Shown: positions 17,281 to 24,806 of the stretch, one piece after another
Layout of the letters: every line of letters begins with the position of its first letter
Numbering within the stretch: position 1 is the stretch's first letter
From: Rhizobacter sp. Root404
GTDB taxonomy: Bacteria; Pseudomonadota; Gammaproteobacteria; Burkholderiales; Burkholderiaceae_C
DNA: 64,000 nucleotides
Direction: 5' to 3'
NCBI RefSeq assembly: GCF_001425865.1
Contig: NZ_LMDS01000005.1
Coordinates: 546,683-610,682, forward strand
The notes under the pieces: generated by a model
What the model was told of the DNA's origin: nothing
Seen by the model: only the letters and a program-made list of their open reading frames with translations
Databases searched by the model: none
Made by a program: the position numbers and the translations under genes

Positions 17281-17499
17281 CTAAGCGCTCGGAAGTTGTG
17301 ACGACAGCGGTGCGTCAGTGATCGAACTCGTGTTGTCCATTGCTGACTTCCCGTGGCCCTTGCCGTCCTTGGGTCTTTTGTCCGGCTTCTCCGACCCTGA
17401 CTTGGCGTACGAAGGAGCAGCCTGAAGCGTCAAGATGGCCGGCGCGACATAAGCTGCCTTCTTGAAGAAATCCCGGCGGTTTTTTGAGGTTCGATCCAT
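17281..17499 (-). CDS. Small peptide with twin-arginine-like signal, candidate modified precursor
   Basis: 72-aa protein beginning MDRTSKNRRDFFKK, then a hydrophobic stretch AAYVAPAILTLQAAPSYA with a likely signal-peptidase site after it. This fits a twin-arginine (Tat) type signal. The remaining about 40 residues are Lys/Gly-rich and end in a Ser-rich tail (SSITDAPLSSQLPSA). The ATG at 17499 is preceded by GGGAGG, whereas the open frame up to 17574 overlaps pqqD-like codons. It lies between a PqqD-like protein, a type that carries precursor peptides, and an HprK-like kinase, so it may be the substrate of the pair. That role is inference. Confidence 0.7.
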   Translation of the reverse strand: MDRTSKNRRDFFKKAAYVAPAILTLQAAPSYAKSGSEKPDKRPKDGKGHGKSAMDNTSSITDAPLSSQLPSA

Positions 17500-17539
17500 G
17501 GAGGCCTCCCGTGATCGCACAACGATGAACACCTTGGTT

Positions 17540-17785
17540 CTAGCACTCGGCGCTTGGTTCCGGGAGCAGCCCAATGGCCCGGAGCTGTGTAACAGTCGTT
17601 ACTACATCTCTCACTGCGGCTTCGAGGTCGACCTCATAAGCAGTCGTCAGACATTCCGCAATCTCCGGCTCGGACAGGCCGCTATTTTTGAACTTCCAAA
17701 TCAGGCTCGCGGTTGCGTTCAGTTGGTGCACCTGGCATTCAAGGGTGTCTAGTGCGACAACCTCACGGCCAAGCTCGCGGATCAT
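17540..17785 (-). CDS. PqqD-like peptide-binding protein
   Basis: 81-aa PqqD-fold (RRE-type) protein. Characteristic features are VHQLNATASLIWKF (about 18-31), SEPEIAECL and a C-terminal VTQLRAIGLL helix. In RiPP systems this fold holds the leader of a precursor peptide for modifying enzymes; in related HprK-associated systems the exact job is unknown. The start at 17785 has a strong GGGAGG 6 nt upstream; the ATG at 17824 lacks one. It is the first gene of a minus-strand set with the 72-aa peptide (40 bp on) and the HprK-like kinase. Confidence 0.85.
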   Translation of the reverse strand: MIRELGREVVALDTLECQVHQLNATASLIWKFKNSGLSEPEIAECLTTAYEVDLEAAVRDVVTTVTQLRAIGLLPEPSAEC

Positions 17786-17813
17786 GATTCCCTCCCGGTT
17801 GCCGAGGGGGGGT

Positions 17814-17872
17814 GGCTTTGCCATGTACTTCTCCGGCTCGCTGATCCGGCATTATTTCAGGAGGGCAAAGCC
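17814..17872. promoter_or_regulatory. Inverted repeat in divergent promoter of the PqqD/nucleotidyltransferase island
   Basis: A perfect 9-bp inverted repeat, GGCTTTGCC at 17814-17822 and GGCAAAGCC at 17864-17872, with 41 bp between the arms. It sits in the 112-bp gap between the divergent PqqD-like and nucleotidyltransferase genes. It could be an operator controlling both directions. No regulator gene lies in the island, and clear -10/-35 boxes are not seen. Confidence 0.45.
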
Positions 17873-17897
17873 CACTGTGCAGACCCCGCGTATACAG

Positions 17898-18968
17898 ATG
17901 AAAGAGCGGAAAGAACCATTTCCTCTGGTTTCGCAGTTGCTCAGCCACGCGGCCGGCGTGTGGCCGATGCTCCGGTTCGATCTGCTGACCGACGCTGAGC
18001 GTCAGCTTCGGTGGGTGCTCGCGGGTGGACTGGGTCCGCTGCTGTGGCACGCTTCGCAGACCACGGGCGCTTCGGTTCCGGCCGATTGGCAATCTGGTTT
18101 GCTGGCGGCCGACTTGACCGCGCAGGTGAATCATCAATGCTTGGTCGAAACGGCCCTGGATGTGCTGCGCGCGGGCCGCGCTACAGGCGTACCCGTCACG
18201 CTTCTGAAGGGCATCTCGGTCGCGGAGCAGTTGTACCCAAAACCCCACCTGCGCCCCATGGGCGATGTTGATGTGCTCGTGCCGCGCGCTGACTATGCGC
18301 GCATCGAAGCGGCACTCCTGTCCAGCGCTTACCGGCGGTTGGACTTTCCGGAAGTTCAGGGCCTGCAGCATGGTCCACCGTTGCGGAACGATGCATTGCG
18401 TACGCTGGTCGAACTACATACGGAGTTATTTAGCGCGGATTCCCCACTGCGACTCCATGGCGATGCATTGATCGCCGCAACAGTTCAGCAGGTGGGGGTT
18501 GTGCCGAGCCTCTTTCGCGGTCGGCCAGTGAATCGTCTGTCTGCCGAGTTTCAGTTGCTCTACATCGCTGCGTCATGGTTCAACGATCTGACGCACTATC
18601 CTCCGCATCCCAGCTTTCTTGCGTCGTTGTTCGACGCTGTCTACCTGACAAGGCGTTATCCGGAGTTGCTGGACGACGACAGAACGTTGGCCGAAGTTGA
18701 CAATCCGTTCGCTCGTGCCTCGCTCTACGCGTTGCTGACCTATCTGCCGCGCTTTGGCGTCCAAAGCGCGTCGCCGAGACGACTGGCGGCGATGCGCCGG
18801 GGCCTTTCATTGGTTGGCCCGTTGGAATTGCGGATGATCCACGGCATGCTGGATCGCTGCATGGTGGGTGCCCGATATTGGACTTCGTTCCTGCCGATTC
18901 CCGTGCCGGGGCGATACAGCGTTCGGCATCAACTGATCAAACGGTCCAAGTCGCTTTTCAGCTGGTGA
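17898..18968 (+). CDS. Nucleotidyltransferase family protein (NTP_transf_5-like)
   Basis: 356-aa protein with the nucleotidyltransferase core VTLLKGISVAEQLYP (near 100-114) followed by MGDVDVLV (121-128), whose two Asp residues are the expected metal ligands. The rest is mostly helical. By family it transfers a nucleotidyl group to an unknown acceptor. Members are often found with PqqD-like and HprK-like proteins, as here, although this gene is divergent. The ATG at 17898 is chosen; an in-frame ATG at 17823 would put the start inside the inverted repeat and has no better ribosome binding site. Lower GC than the flanks, consistent with a transferred island. Confidence 0.82.
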   Translation: MKERKEPFPLVSQLLSHAAGVWPMLRFDLLTDAERQLRWVLAGGLGPLLWHASQTTGASVPADWQSGLLAADLTAQVNHQCLVETALDVLRAGRATGVPVTLLKGISVAEQLYPKPHLRPMGDVDVLVPRADYARIEAALLSSAYRRLDFPEVQGLQHGPPLRNDALRTLVELHTELFSADSPLRLHGDALIAATVQQVGVVPSLFRGRPVNRLSAEFQLLYIAASWFNDLTHYPPHPSFLASLFDAVYLTRRYPELLDDDRTLAEVDNPFARASLYALLTYLPRFGVQSASPRRLAAMRRGLSLVGPLELRMIHGMLDRCMVGARYWTSFLPIPVPGRYSVRHQLIKRSKSLFSW

Positions 18969-19171
18969 ATGCCGATCAACCATCCGAGCAGCGCCTCGGG
19001 TCGTCGACCGTTCAAGCGTGAGCCTTGGGAATTGAAGGTGACGAGCCTGACCCCGGCACTGGTCGCAACGGTTGGGGCTGCTTCGTTCCCGACCTGACCC
19101 GGTTGGCCGCGCTTCCATGCGGGGAGGCCCGTCGCTTCGTATTCTAGGCGACGCGCACGAAGTCCCTCGGT
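18969..19171. other. Gene-free gap between convergent genes
   Basis: 203 bp between the nucleotidyltransferase and the phospholipase D gene. I find no open frame with a supportable start, no terminator with a T run and no repeat. It marks the right edge of the lower-GC island. Confidence 0.5.
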
Positions 19172-20734
19172 CTACAGCTGGCTTTCGGGCACCAGAAGGG
19201 ACAGCAACATCAGACGCACGCGCTGCCACAGGCTCGTGTCGGGATCGACGTCGAGCTCCTCGGGCCGGTCGGCATCGATCGCGACCCAGCGCACGCCCAT
19301 GCCGTGCGGGCGCAGCTTGACCTGGTAGACGCCGGCCAACTGGTCGACCTTGAAGGCGGCCAGCACCATCTCGGCCAGCTTCGGGTTGTCGACGCGTACG
19401 CCGATCTCGGTGTTGATGCTGGACGAGCGCGGGTCGAGGTTCATCGAGCCGACCAGCATCATGCGGCGGTCGATGAAGCCGAGCTTCGCGTGCAGCCGCC
19501 CGGTCGAGGTGCCGAGCAGGCCCTTCATCGTGCGGTCGAGCTTGAGGCGGTTGGAACTGAGCTCGTACAGGTCGACGCCCATCTTCAGCAGCGCCAGCTG
19601 ATGGCGCTCGAGCCCGACGCTGACCAGCGGTTCGTCGCTGACCGCCAGCGAGTTGGTGACCACGCGCACCGGCACGTCGCGTGCGCGCAGACGACCGATG
19701 CGCGCCAGCGCCTCGCGGCCGGGAATGAAATACGGCGAGAACAGCATGACCTCGTTCTGCGCCTCGTCCAGCTGCAGCAGGAAGCGGTGGGTCAGCGTGT
19801 CGTCGACCGCGATGCTGAAGTTCGCCGGGTCGATCTTGTCGGGCGAATCGGCGAAGGCGTCGGCGCGGGCCGGCAGGAACGACAGGCTGCGCTGAGCGAG
19901 CCCGGTGCTGAAGGCCGGGCCGCCGAAGAAGTCGGGTGCCATCGGCACGTCGGGGCGCGGATCGTCCCGGGTGGCCTCGTCGAACACGGCGCGGGCGACC
20001 GCGGGCTCGTCGGGCGCCACGCCGGCCGCGCGCGTCACGTCCTGCACCGGATAGACCCGGGTGCTGTTCCAGTACAGGTCGAACCAGCGGCCGAGCTGGG
20101 GCACCGCGGCGCCGGTCAGCGTGAGGTCGAAGTCGATGAAGTTGCCCTGCGTGCCGCGCAGGAAGTACTCGTCGGCGAGGTTGCGCCCGCCGACCACCGC
20201 GATCACGCCGTCGGCGATGAACAGCTTGTTGTGCATCCGGTGGTTCAGGCGCTTGAAATCGAGTGCCAGTGCCAGCAGCCGGCGCGACGACGAACGCCGC
20301 TCGGTGATGAACGGGTTGAACAGCCGGACCTCGATGTTCGGCGTGGCGGCCAGCCCGAGCAGCAGGCGGTCCATGTCGGCGGTGTAGAGGTCGTCGACCA
20401 GCAGGCGCACTCGCACGCCGCGCGCGGCGGCGTCGCGCAGCGCGCGCAGGATCGGGCGGCCGGTCGAGTCGTCGCCAATCAGGTAGTACTGCAGGTCGAG
20501 CGAGGTGGTCGCGTTCTCGATCATCGCCAGCCGCGCATCCAGTGCGTAGCTGGCCTGGAGCAACGGCCAGACGCCCGATTCGCCGGGCGGGGTGCCGGCG
20601 TCCTGCGCCACCTGCGCCAGCGGCGCGTCGGCCGGTGCGGTCAGCATCGTCGACGGTGTGCGCTCGACCCGCGGCAGCACGCCGGCGCAGCCGCTCAGCA
20701 GCGCCGCGAGCAACGCGACCCACACCAACCGCAT
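19172..20734 (-). CDS. Phospholipase D/cardiolipin synthase-like lipoprotein
   Basis: 520-aa PLD-superfamily protein with two HKD motifs: H168-x-K170 with D175 and GGRN, and H415-x-K417 with D422 and GSMN. The N-terminus has a lipobox LLSGC with Cys16, so it is likely an envelope lipoprotein, like the ClsC/YmdC branch. These enzymes join phospholipids to make cardiolipin or act as phospholipases in the envelope. Start ATG at 20734, 4 bp after the stop of the upstream PurM-like gene on the same strand, so the two are probably co-transcribed. Confidence 0.9.
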   Translation of the reverse strand: MRLVWVALLAALLSGCAGVLPRVERTPSTMLTAPADAPLAQVAQDAGTPPGESGVWPLLQASYALDARLAMIENATTSLDLQYYLIGDDSTGRPILRALRDAAARGVRVRLLVDDLYTADMDRLLLGLAATPNIEVRLFNPFITERRSSSRRLLALALDFKRLNHRMHNKLFIADGVIAVVGGRNLADEYFLRGTQGNFIDFDLTLTGAAVPQLGRWFDLYWNSTRVYPVQDVTRAAGVAPDEPAVARAVFDEATRDDPRPDVPMAPDFFGGPAFSTGLAQRSLSFLPARADAFADSPDKIDPANFSIAVDDTLTHRFLLQLDEAQNEVMLFSPYFIPGREALARIGRLRARDVPVRVVTNSLAVSDEPLVSVGLERHQLALLKMGVDLYELSSNRLKLDRTMKGLLGTSTGRLHAKLGFIDRRMMLVGSMNLDPRSSSINTEIGVRVDNPKLAEMVLAAFKVDQLAGVYQVKLRPHGMGVRWVAIDADRPEELDVDPDTSLWQRVRLMLLSLLVPESQL

Positions 20735-20738
20735 CGGC

Positions 20739-21857
20739 CTAGCGCAGTTGCAGGTCGTCGGTGCCGAAGCGGATGCCGAGCGGTTCGATCAGCAGTTCCT
20801 TCGGTCCCGCCTCGACCTGGCCGGCGACGAGCGCCTCGATGCCCTGCGCGCGCGCCACGTCGACGGTGCGCTGCGCGTCGGCCGCGGCCACGAAGATCGC
20901 GAAGCCCGCGCCCATGTTGAGCGTGCTGTAGGCCTCGCGGTCGTCCTGACCCGCGTGCCGCTGGATGAACTTCAGCACCGGCGTGACCGCCGGCACGCTG
21001 TGGATGCGGTAGCGGTGCTCGGCGGGGTGGCGCAGCAGCTTGCGCCAGCCGTGGCCGGTGATGTTCGCGCAGTAGTGCGGCGTGATGCCGGCGGCGTAGA
21101 GCGCCTCGGTGACGGGCGAGTAGAGCACCGTCGGCGCGAGCAGCGCGTCGCCATACGTCAGGCCCGGCGCCACCTCGGTGAGGTAGCCCTGCGGCAGGCG
21201 CTCGACCAGCTTGCGCGCCAGGCTCAGGCCGTTGGCGTGGATGCCGCTGGACGCGAGCAGCACGATCGCGTCGCCGGGTGCCAGCTGGTCACCGACCGAC
21301 AGTCGCGTCTTCGGGTTGATCAGCCCGGTGCAGGAGGCCGCCAGGTCGATGCGCCCCGCCTCGACGATGCCGGCCAGCGCCGGCGTCTCGCCGCCGCCCC
21401 ACGCGACACGGCAGACATCGCAGGCGCGCTTCCAGCCGGCCACCAGCGCCTGCGAACGCTGGGCGTCCGCGAACCACTCTGAGCCCCCGGCGGCCCAGTA
21501 GGCCTGCACGACCAGCGGCGTGGCGCCGACGGTGATCAGATCGTTGATCGCCATCGCGATCGTGTCCTGCGCGATGCCGTCGTAGTAGCTCTTGCCGGTC
21601 AGCGCGTGCATCTCGTCGGCGACCAGCGCCTTCGAGCCCAGGCACTCGACGATGCTGGCCAGGTAGAACGGGCCCACGTCGACCACGTAGGCCGATTCGC
21701 CGCGCGACGCCGCCACCTCGGTGAAGCCGTGCGCCGCGAGGTGCCCGGCCGTGGCCGCGGCGGCGCGCTGCGCCGTGACCTTCAGCGGGTCGATCAGGTC
21801 GTAGTTGACGCCGGCTTGTTCGTAGCTGAGCGTGGCGGGCGTGGAGGTCGGGTTCAT
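20739..21857 (-). CDS. AIR synthase (PurM)-like protein
   Basis: 372-aa PurM-fold ATP-binding protein. It resembles phosphoribosylformylglycinamidine cyclo-ligase along its length: SYEQAGVNY at the start, AINDLITVGATPL, VAWGGGETPAL and SSGIHANGLSLARK. The usual DGVGTK phosphate-binding segment of PurM reads ECLGSKAL, and the protein is about 25 residues longer. It may be a paralogue with another activity rather than the purine enzyme itself, since no pur genes are nearby. Start ATG at 21857; codons upstream to 21992 are Arg-rich and not PurM-like. Likely operon with the PLD gene. Confidence 0.75.
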   Translation of the reverse strand: MNPTSTPATLSYEQAGVNYDLIDPLKVTAQRAAAATAGHLAAHGFTEVAASRGESAYVVDVGPFYLASIVECLGSKALVADEMHALTGKSYYDGIAQDTIAMAINDLITVGATPLVVQAYWAAGGSEWFADAQRSQALVAGWKRACDVCRVAWGGGETPALAGIVEAGRIDLAASCTGLINPKTRLSVGDQLAPGDAIVLLASSGIHANGLSLARKLVERLPQGYLTEVAPGLTYGDALLAPTVLYSPVTEALYAAGITPHYCANITGHGWRKLLRHPAEHRYRIHSVPAVTPVLKFIQRHAGQDDREAYSTLNMGAGFAIFVAAADAQRTVDVARAQGIEALVAGQVEAGPKELLIEPLGIRFGTDDLQLR

Positions 21858-22017
21858 CGGGGCAGGGCGTGAAGCGAAGCGAGGATTATCGGCCACGGTC
21901 AGTGCTGCGCGGGCCCGGCGCCGGGCCGCTCCCAAGCGGGACCGCATCCCCCGGGGGATCGGCCGGCGTACCCGTCGGCCGAGGGGCATCATTCATCCGG
22001 CCTCGTAGAATGCCTCG

Positions 22018-23847
22018 ATGTCCTATGTCGTCCTCGCCCGCAAGTACCGGCCGCCCAATTTCGATGCGCTGGTGGGGCAGGAACACGTCGTCCAGGCGCT
22101 CGCCAACGCGCTGACCCAGCAGCGGCTGCACCACGCCTACCTGTTCACCGGCACGCGCGGCGTCGGCAAGACGACGATCTCGCGCATCCTCGCCAAGTCG
22201 CTCAACTGCACCGGCGCCGACGGCCAGGGCGGCATCACCGCGCGACCGTGCGGCGTGTGCGACGCCTGCCGCGACATCGACTCGGGGCGCTTCATCGACT
22301 ACGTCGAGCTCGACGCCGCCTCGAACCGCGGCGTCGACGAGATCTCGCAGCTGCTCGACCAGGCGGTCTACAAGCCGGTCGTCGGCCGCTTCAAGGTCTA
22401 CATGATCGACGAAGTGCACATGCTGTCGACCACCGCGTTCAACGCGATGTTGAAGACGTTGGAGGAGCCGCCCGAGTACCTGAAGTTCGTGCTGGCGACG
22501 ACCGATCCGCAGAAGGTGCCGCCGACCGTGCTGTCGCGCTGCCTGCAGTTCAACCTGCGGCCGATGGCGCCGCAGACCGTGCAGGCGCACCTGGCCGACG
22601 TGCTCGCGAGGGAGCGGATCGAGGCCGACGCTGGTGCACTGCGCCTGCTCTCGCGCGCGGCCCGCGGGTCGATGCGCGACGCGCTCTCGCTGACCGACCA
22701 GGCGATCGCGTTCGGGGCGGGCGCGTTGAACGAGGCGGGCGTGCGCCAGATGCTCGGTGCGGTCGACCGCGGGCATGCGGTGCGCATCGTCGAGGCCGTC
22801 GCCGCCTCCGACGGTGCGGCGCTGGTGGCCGCCGCCGACGCGCTGCGCGGGCTCGGCCTGTCCGCCGCCGGCACGCTCGAGGAACTGGCCACGCTGCTGC
22901 AGCAGATGGCCGTGTTGCAGGCGGTGCCCGATGCGCTCGACGCGACCGACCCCGACGCGCCCGAGGCGCAGCGCCTGGCCGCATCGATCGCGGCCGACGA
23001 GACCCAGCTGCTCTACAGCATCGCGCTGCACGGCCGCGCCGAGCTCGGCCTCGCGCCCGACGAATACAGCGGCCTGGTGATGGTCTTGCTGCGCATGCTG
23101 GCGTTCCGCCCGAAGGGGCAGGGCGCGGTGCCGCGGGCGCCCGCTGCGTCGACTCCGGCCTCGGCCGCAGCGGCGCGGCCGACCGCGACCGCGACCGCCG
23201 CCCGGCCGCCGGTCGCGCCCGTGGCCACCGTCGCCTCGGCGCCGGCCCGGGTCGCACCCGCGCCTGCGCCCGCCGCGGCGCAGCCGGCCGTGGTCGCACC
23301 GGCGCCTGCGTTGCGGGTGGTCGCGCGCGAGAGCGAGCCGCCGCCCTGGATGGACGAGGCCCCGTTCGAGGGCGAGGAGCTCGCCGTGGCGCGTGCGCCT
23401 GCGCCGCCGCCTGTCGCGCGGCCCCCGACGGTCGAATTCACCCCGACCGCGCTCGGTGCGCGCTGGGCCGAGGTGGTCCGCGGCCTGATCGACGCCGGCA
23501 GCATCAGCGCCTTCACACGCGAGCTGGCGATGCAGGCCCAGTGCATCGCGCTCGACGAACGGGCCACGCCGATCGTGTGCCGCCTGCGGGTCGAGCGCGA
23601 GACGCTGCGCGCGGCGGCGCCGTGCGAGAAGCTGCAGGCCGCGCTGGCGGAGTCGCTGCAGCGCGCGGTGCGCCTCGAGGTCGAGCCCGGCCCGGCCGAG
23701 GATTCACCGGCCAAGCGCGACGCCGCCGAGCGCGCGCGCCGTCAGGCGCACGCCGAACAGATCATCCACGACGACCCGCTGGTGCAGGCGCTGATGGCGC
23801 AGTACAAGACCGCGCGCATCGTGCCCGGGTCGGTCAAACCGCACTGA
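22018..23847 (+). CDS. dnaX: DNA polymerase III subunit gamma/tau
   Basis: 609-aa clamp-loader ATPase of the replisome. Walker A GTRGVGKT at 45-52; zinc cysteines C63, C77, C80 and C83; Walker B VYMIDEVHML; SRC sensor LSRCLQF. The AAA+ part is followed by an Ala/Pro-rich linker (about 375-470) and a tau-type C-terminal domain that binds polymerase and DnaB. No A-rich slippery site for a gamma frameshift was seen. A TAGAAT box lies 7 bp before the ATG. It leads the conserved dnaX-ybaB-recR set, 19 bp before ybaB. Confidence 0.97.
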   Translation: MSYVVLARKYRPPNFDALVGQEHVVQALANALTQQRLHHAYLFTGTRGVGKTTISRILAKSLNCTGADGQGGITARPCGVCDACRDIDSGRFIDYVELDAASNRGVDEISQLLDQAVYKPVVGRFKVYMIDEVHMLSTTAFNAMLKTLEEPPEYLKFVLATTDPQKVPPTVLSRCLQFNLRPMAPQTVQAHLADVLARERIEADAGALRLLSRAARGSMRDALSLTDQAIAFGAGALNEAGVRQMLGAVDRGHAVRIVEAVAASDGAALVAAADALRGLGLSAAGTLEELATLLQQMAVLQAVPDALDATDPDAPEAQRLAASIAADETQLLYSIALHGRAELGLAPDEYSGLVMVLLRMLAFRPKGQGAVPRAPAASTPASAAAARPTATATAARPPVAPVATVASAPARVAPAPAPAAAQPAVVAPAPALRVVARESEPPPWMDEAPFEGEELAVARAPAPPPVARPPTVEFTPTALGARWAEVVRGLIDAGSISAFTRELAMQAQCIALDERATPIVCRLRVERETLRAAAPCEKLQAALAESLQRAVRLEVEPGPAEDSPAKRDAAERARRQAHAEQIIHDDPLVQALMAQYKTARIVPGSVKPH

Positions 23848-23866
23848 ACTTTTTGGAGCACACACC

Positions 23867-24193
23867 ATGATGAAGAACCAGTTGGCCGGGCTGATGAAGC
23901 AGGCCCAGGCGATGCAGGACAACCTCAAGAAGGCGCAGGAAGAGCTCGCGCACATCGAGGTCGAGGGGCAATCCGGCGCGGGCCTCGTGAAGGTCGTGAT
24001 GACCTGCAAGCACGACGTCAAGCGCATCACGATCGACCCGAGCCTGCTCGCCGACGACAAGGACATGCTCGAGGACCTGGTCGCCGCCGCGTTCAACGAC
24101 GGCGTGCGCCGCGCCGAGGAAGTCAGCCAGGAAAAGATGGGCAAGCTGACCGCGGGCATGCCGATGCCCCCGGGCATGAAGTTCCCGTTCTAG
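23867..24193 (+). CDS. YbaB/EbfC nucleoid-associated protein
   Basis: 108-aa DNA-binding protein of the YbaB/EbfC family. These are small dimeric proteins that bind DNA across the nucleoid. It starts MMKNQLAGLMKQAQAMQDN and has the family signature GLVKVVMTCKHDVKRITIDPSL. The first two codons are both ATG, so initiation at 23870 is equally possible. Lies between dnaX and recR, 16 bp before recR. Confidence 0.95.
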   Translation: MMKNQLAGLMKQAQAMQDNLKKAQEELAHIEVEGQSGAGLVKVVMTCKHDVKRITIDPSLLADDKDMLEDLVAAAFNDGVRRAEEVSQEKMGKLTAGMPMPPGMKFPF

Positions 24194-24209
24194 GCCCGGG
24201 CCGAGCTGC

Positions 24210-24797
24210 ATGGCCGAACCGTCGGTAGACGCGCTGGTCGAGGCGCTGCGGCGCCTGCCCGGCGTCGGTGTGAAATCGGCGCAGCGGATGGCGTTCCACT
24301 TGCTGCAGCATGACCGCGAGGGCGCGCGCCGGATCGCGTTCGCGCTCGAATCGGCGGTCGTCAACGTGCGGCACTGCGAGCGCTGCCACACCTTCACCGA
24401 GGCGGCGGTCTGCAGCGTGTGCCTGGACGGCACGCGCGATGCGCGCCAGCTCTGCGTCGTCGAGACCCCGGCCGACCAGGCCGCGCTCGAGCGCACCGGC
24501 AGCTACCGGGGGCTGTATTTCGTGCTGATGGGGCGGTTGAGCCCGCTCGACGGCGTCGGCACCGACGACATCGGCGCGCGCGAGCTGATCGAGCGCGCGA
24601 CCGACGGCCACACCGAAGAAGTGATCATCGCGACCAACTTCACCGCCGAAGGCGAGGCCACCGCGCACGTGCTGGCCGAGGCCTTGAAGGCGCGTGGCCT
24701 GCGCGTGACGCGGCTGGCGCGCGGCGTGCCGATCGGCAGCGAACTCGAATACGTGGATCTGGGCACGATCGCCCACGCGTTGAGCGACCGCCGCTGA
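24210..24797 (+). CDS. recR: Recombination mediator RecR
   Basis: 195-aa subunit of the RecFOR pathway that loads RecA onto gapped DNA. N-terminal helix-hairpin-helix (LPGVGVKSAQRMAFHLL), C4 zinc finger with C56, C59, C68 and C71, and a Toprim domain (VVETPADQAALE onward). Length is typical. Last gene of dnaX-ybaB-recR, convergent with mltD, 9 bp apart. Confidence 0.97.
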   Translation: MAEPSVDALVEALRRLPGVGVKSAQRMAFHLLQHDREGARRIAFALESAVVNVRHCERCHTFTEAAVCSVCLDGTRDARQLCVVETPADQAALERTGSYRGLYFVLMGRLSPLDGVGTDDIGARELIERATDGHTEEVIIATNFTAEGEATAHVLAEALKARGLRVTRLARGVPIGSELEYVDLGTIAHALSDRR

Positions 24798-24806
24798 CGC
24801 AGCGCT

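Noticed and set aside
16411..18968. Complete lasso-peptide or PQQ cluster
   Set aside because: No asparagine-synthase-like cyclase, B2 protease, radical SAM PqqE or ABC exporter is present, so the PqqD-like gene alone is not enough.
22018..23847. Programmed frameshift making DnaX gamma
   Set aside because: No A-rich slippery sequence followed by a hairpin was seen in the gene.
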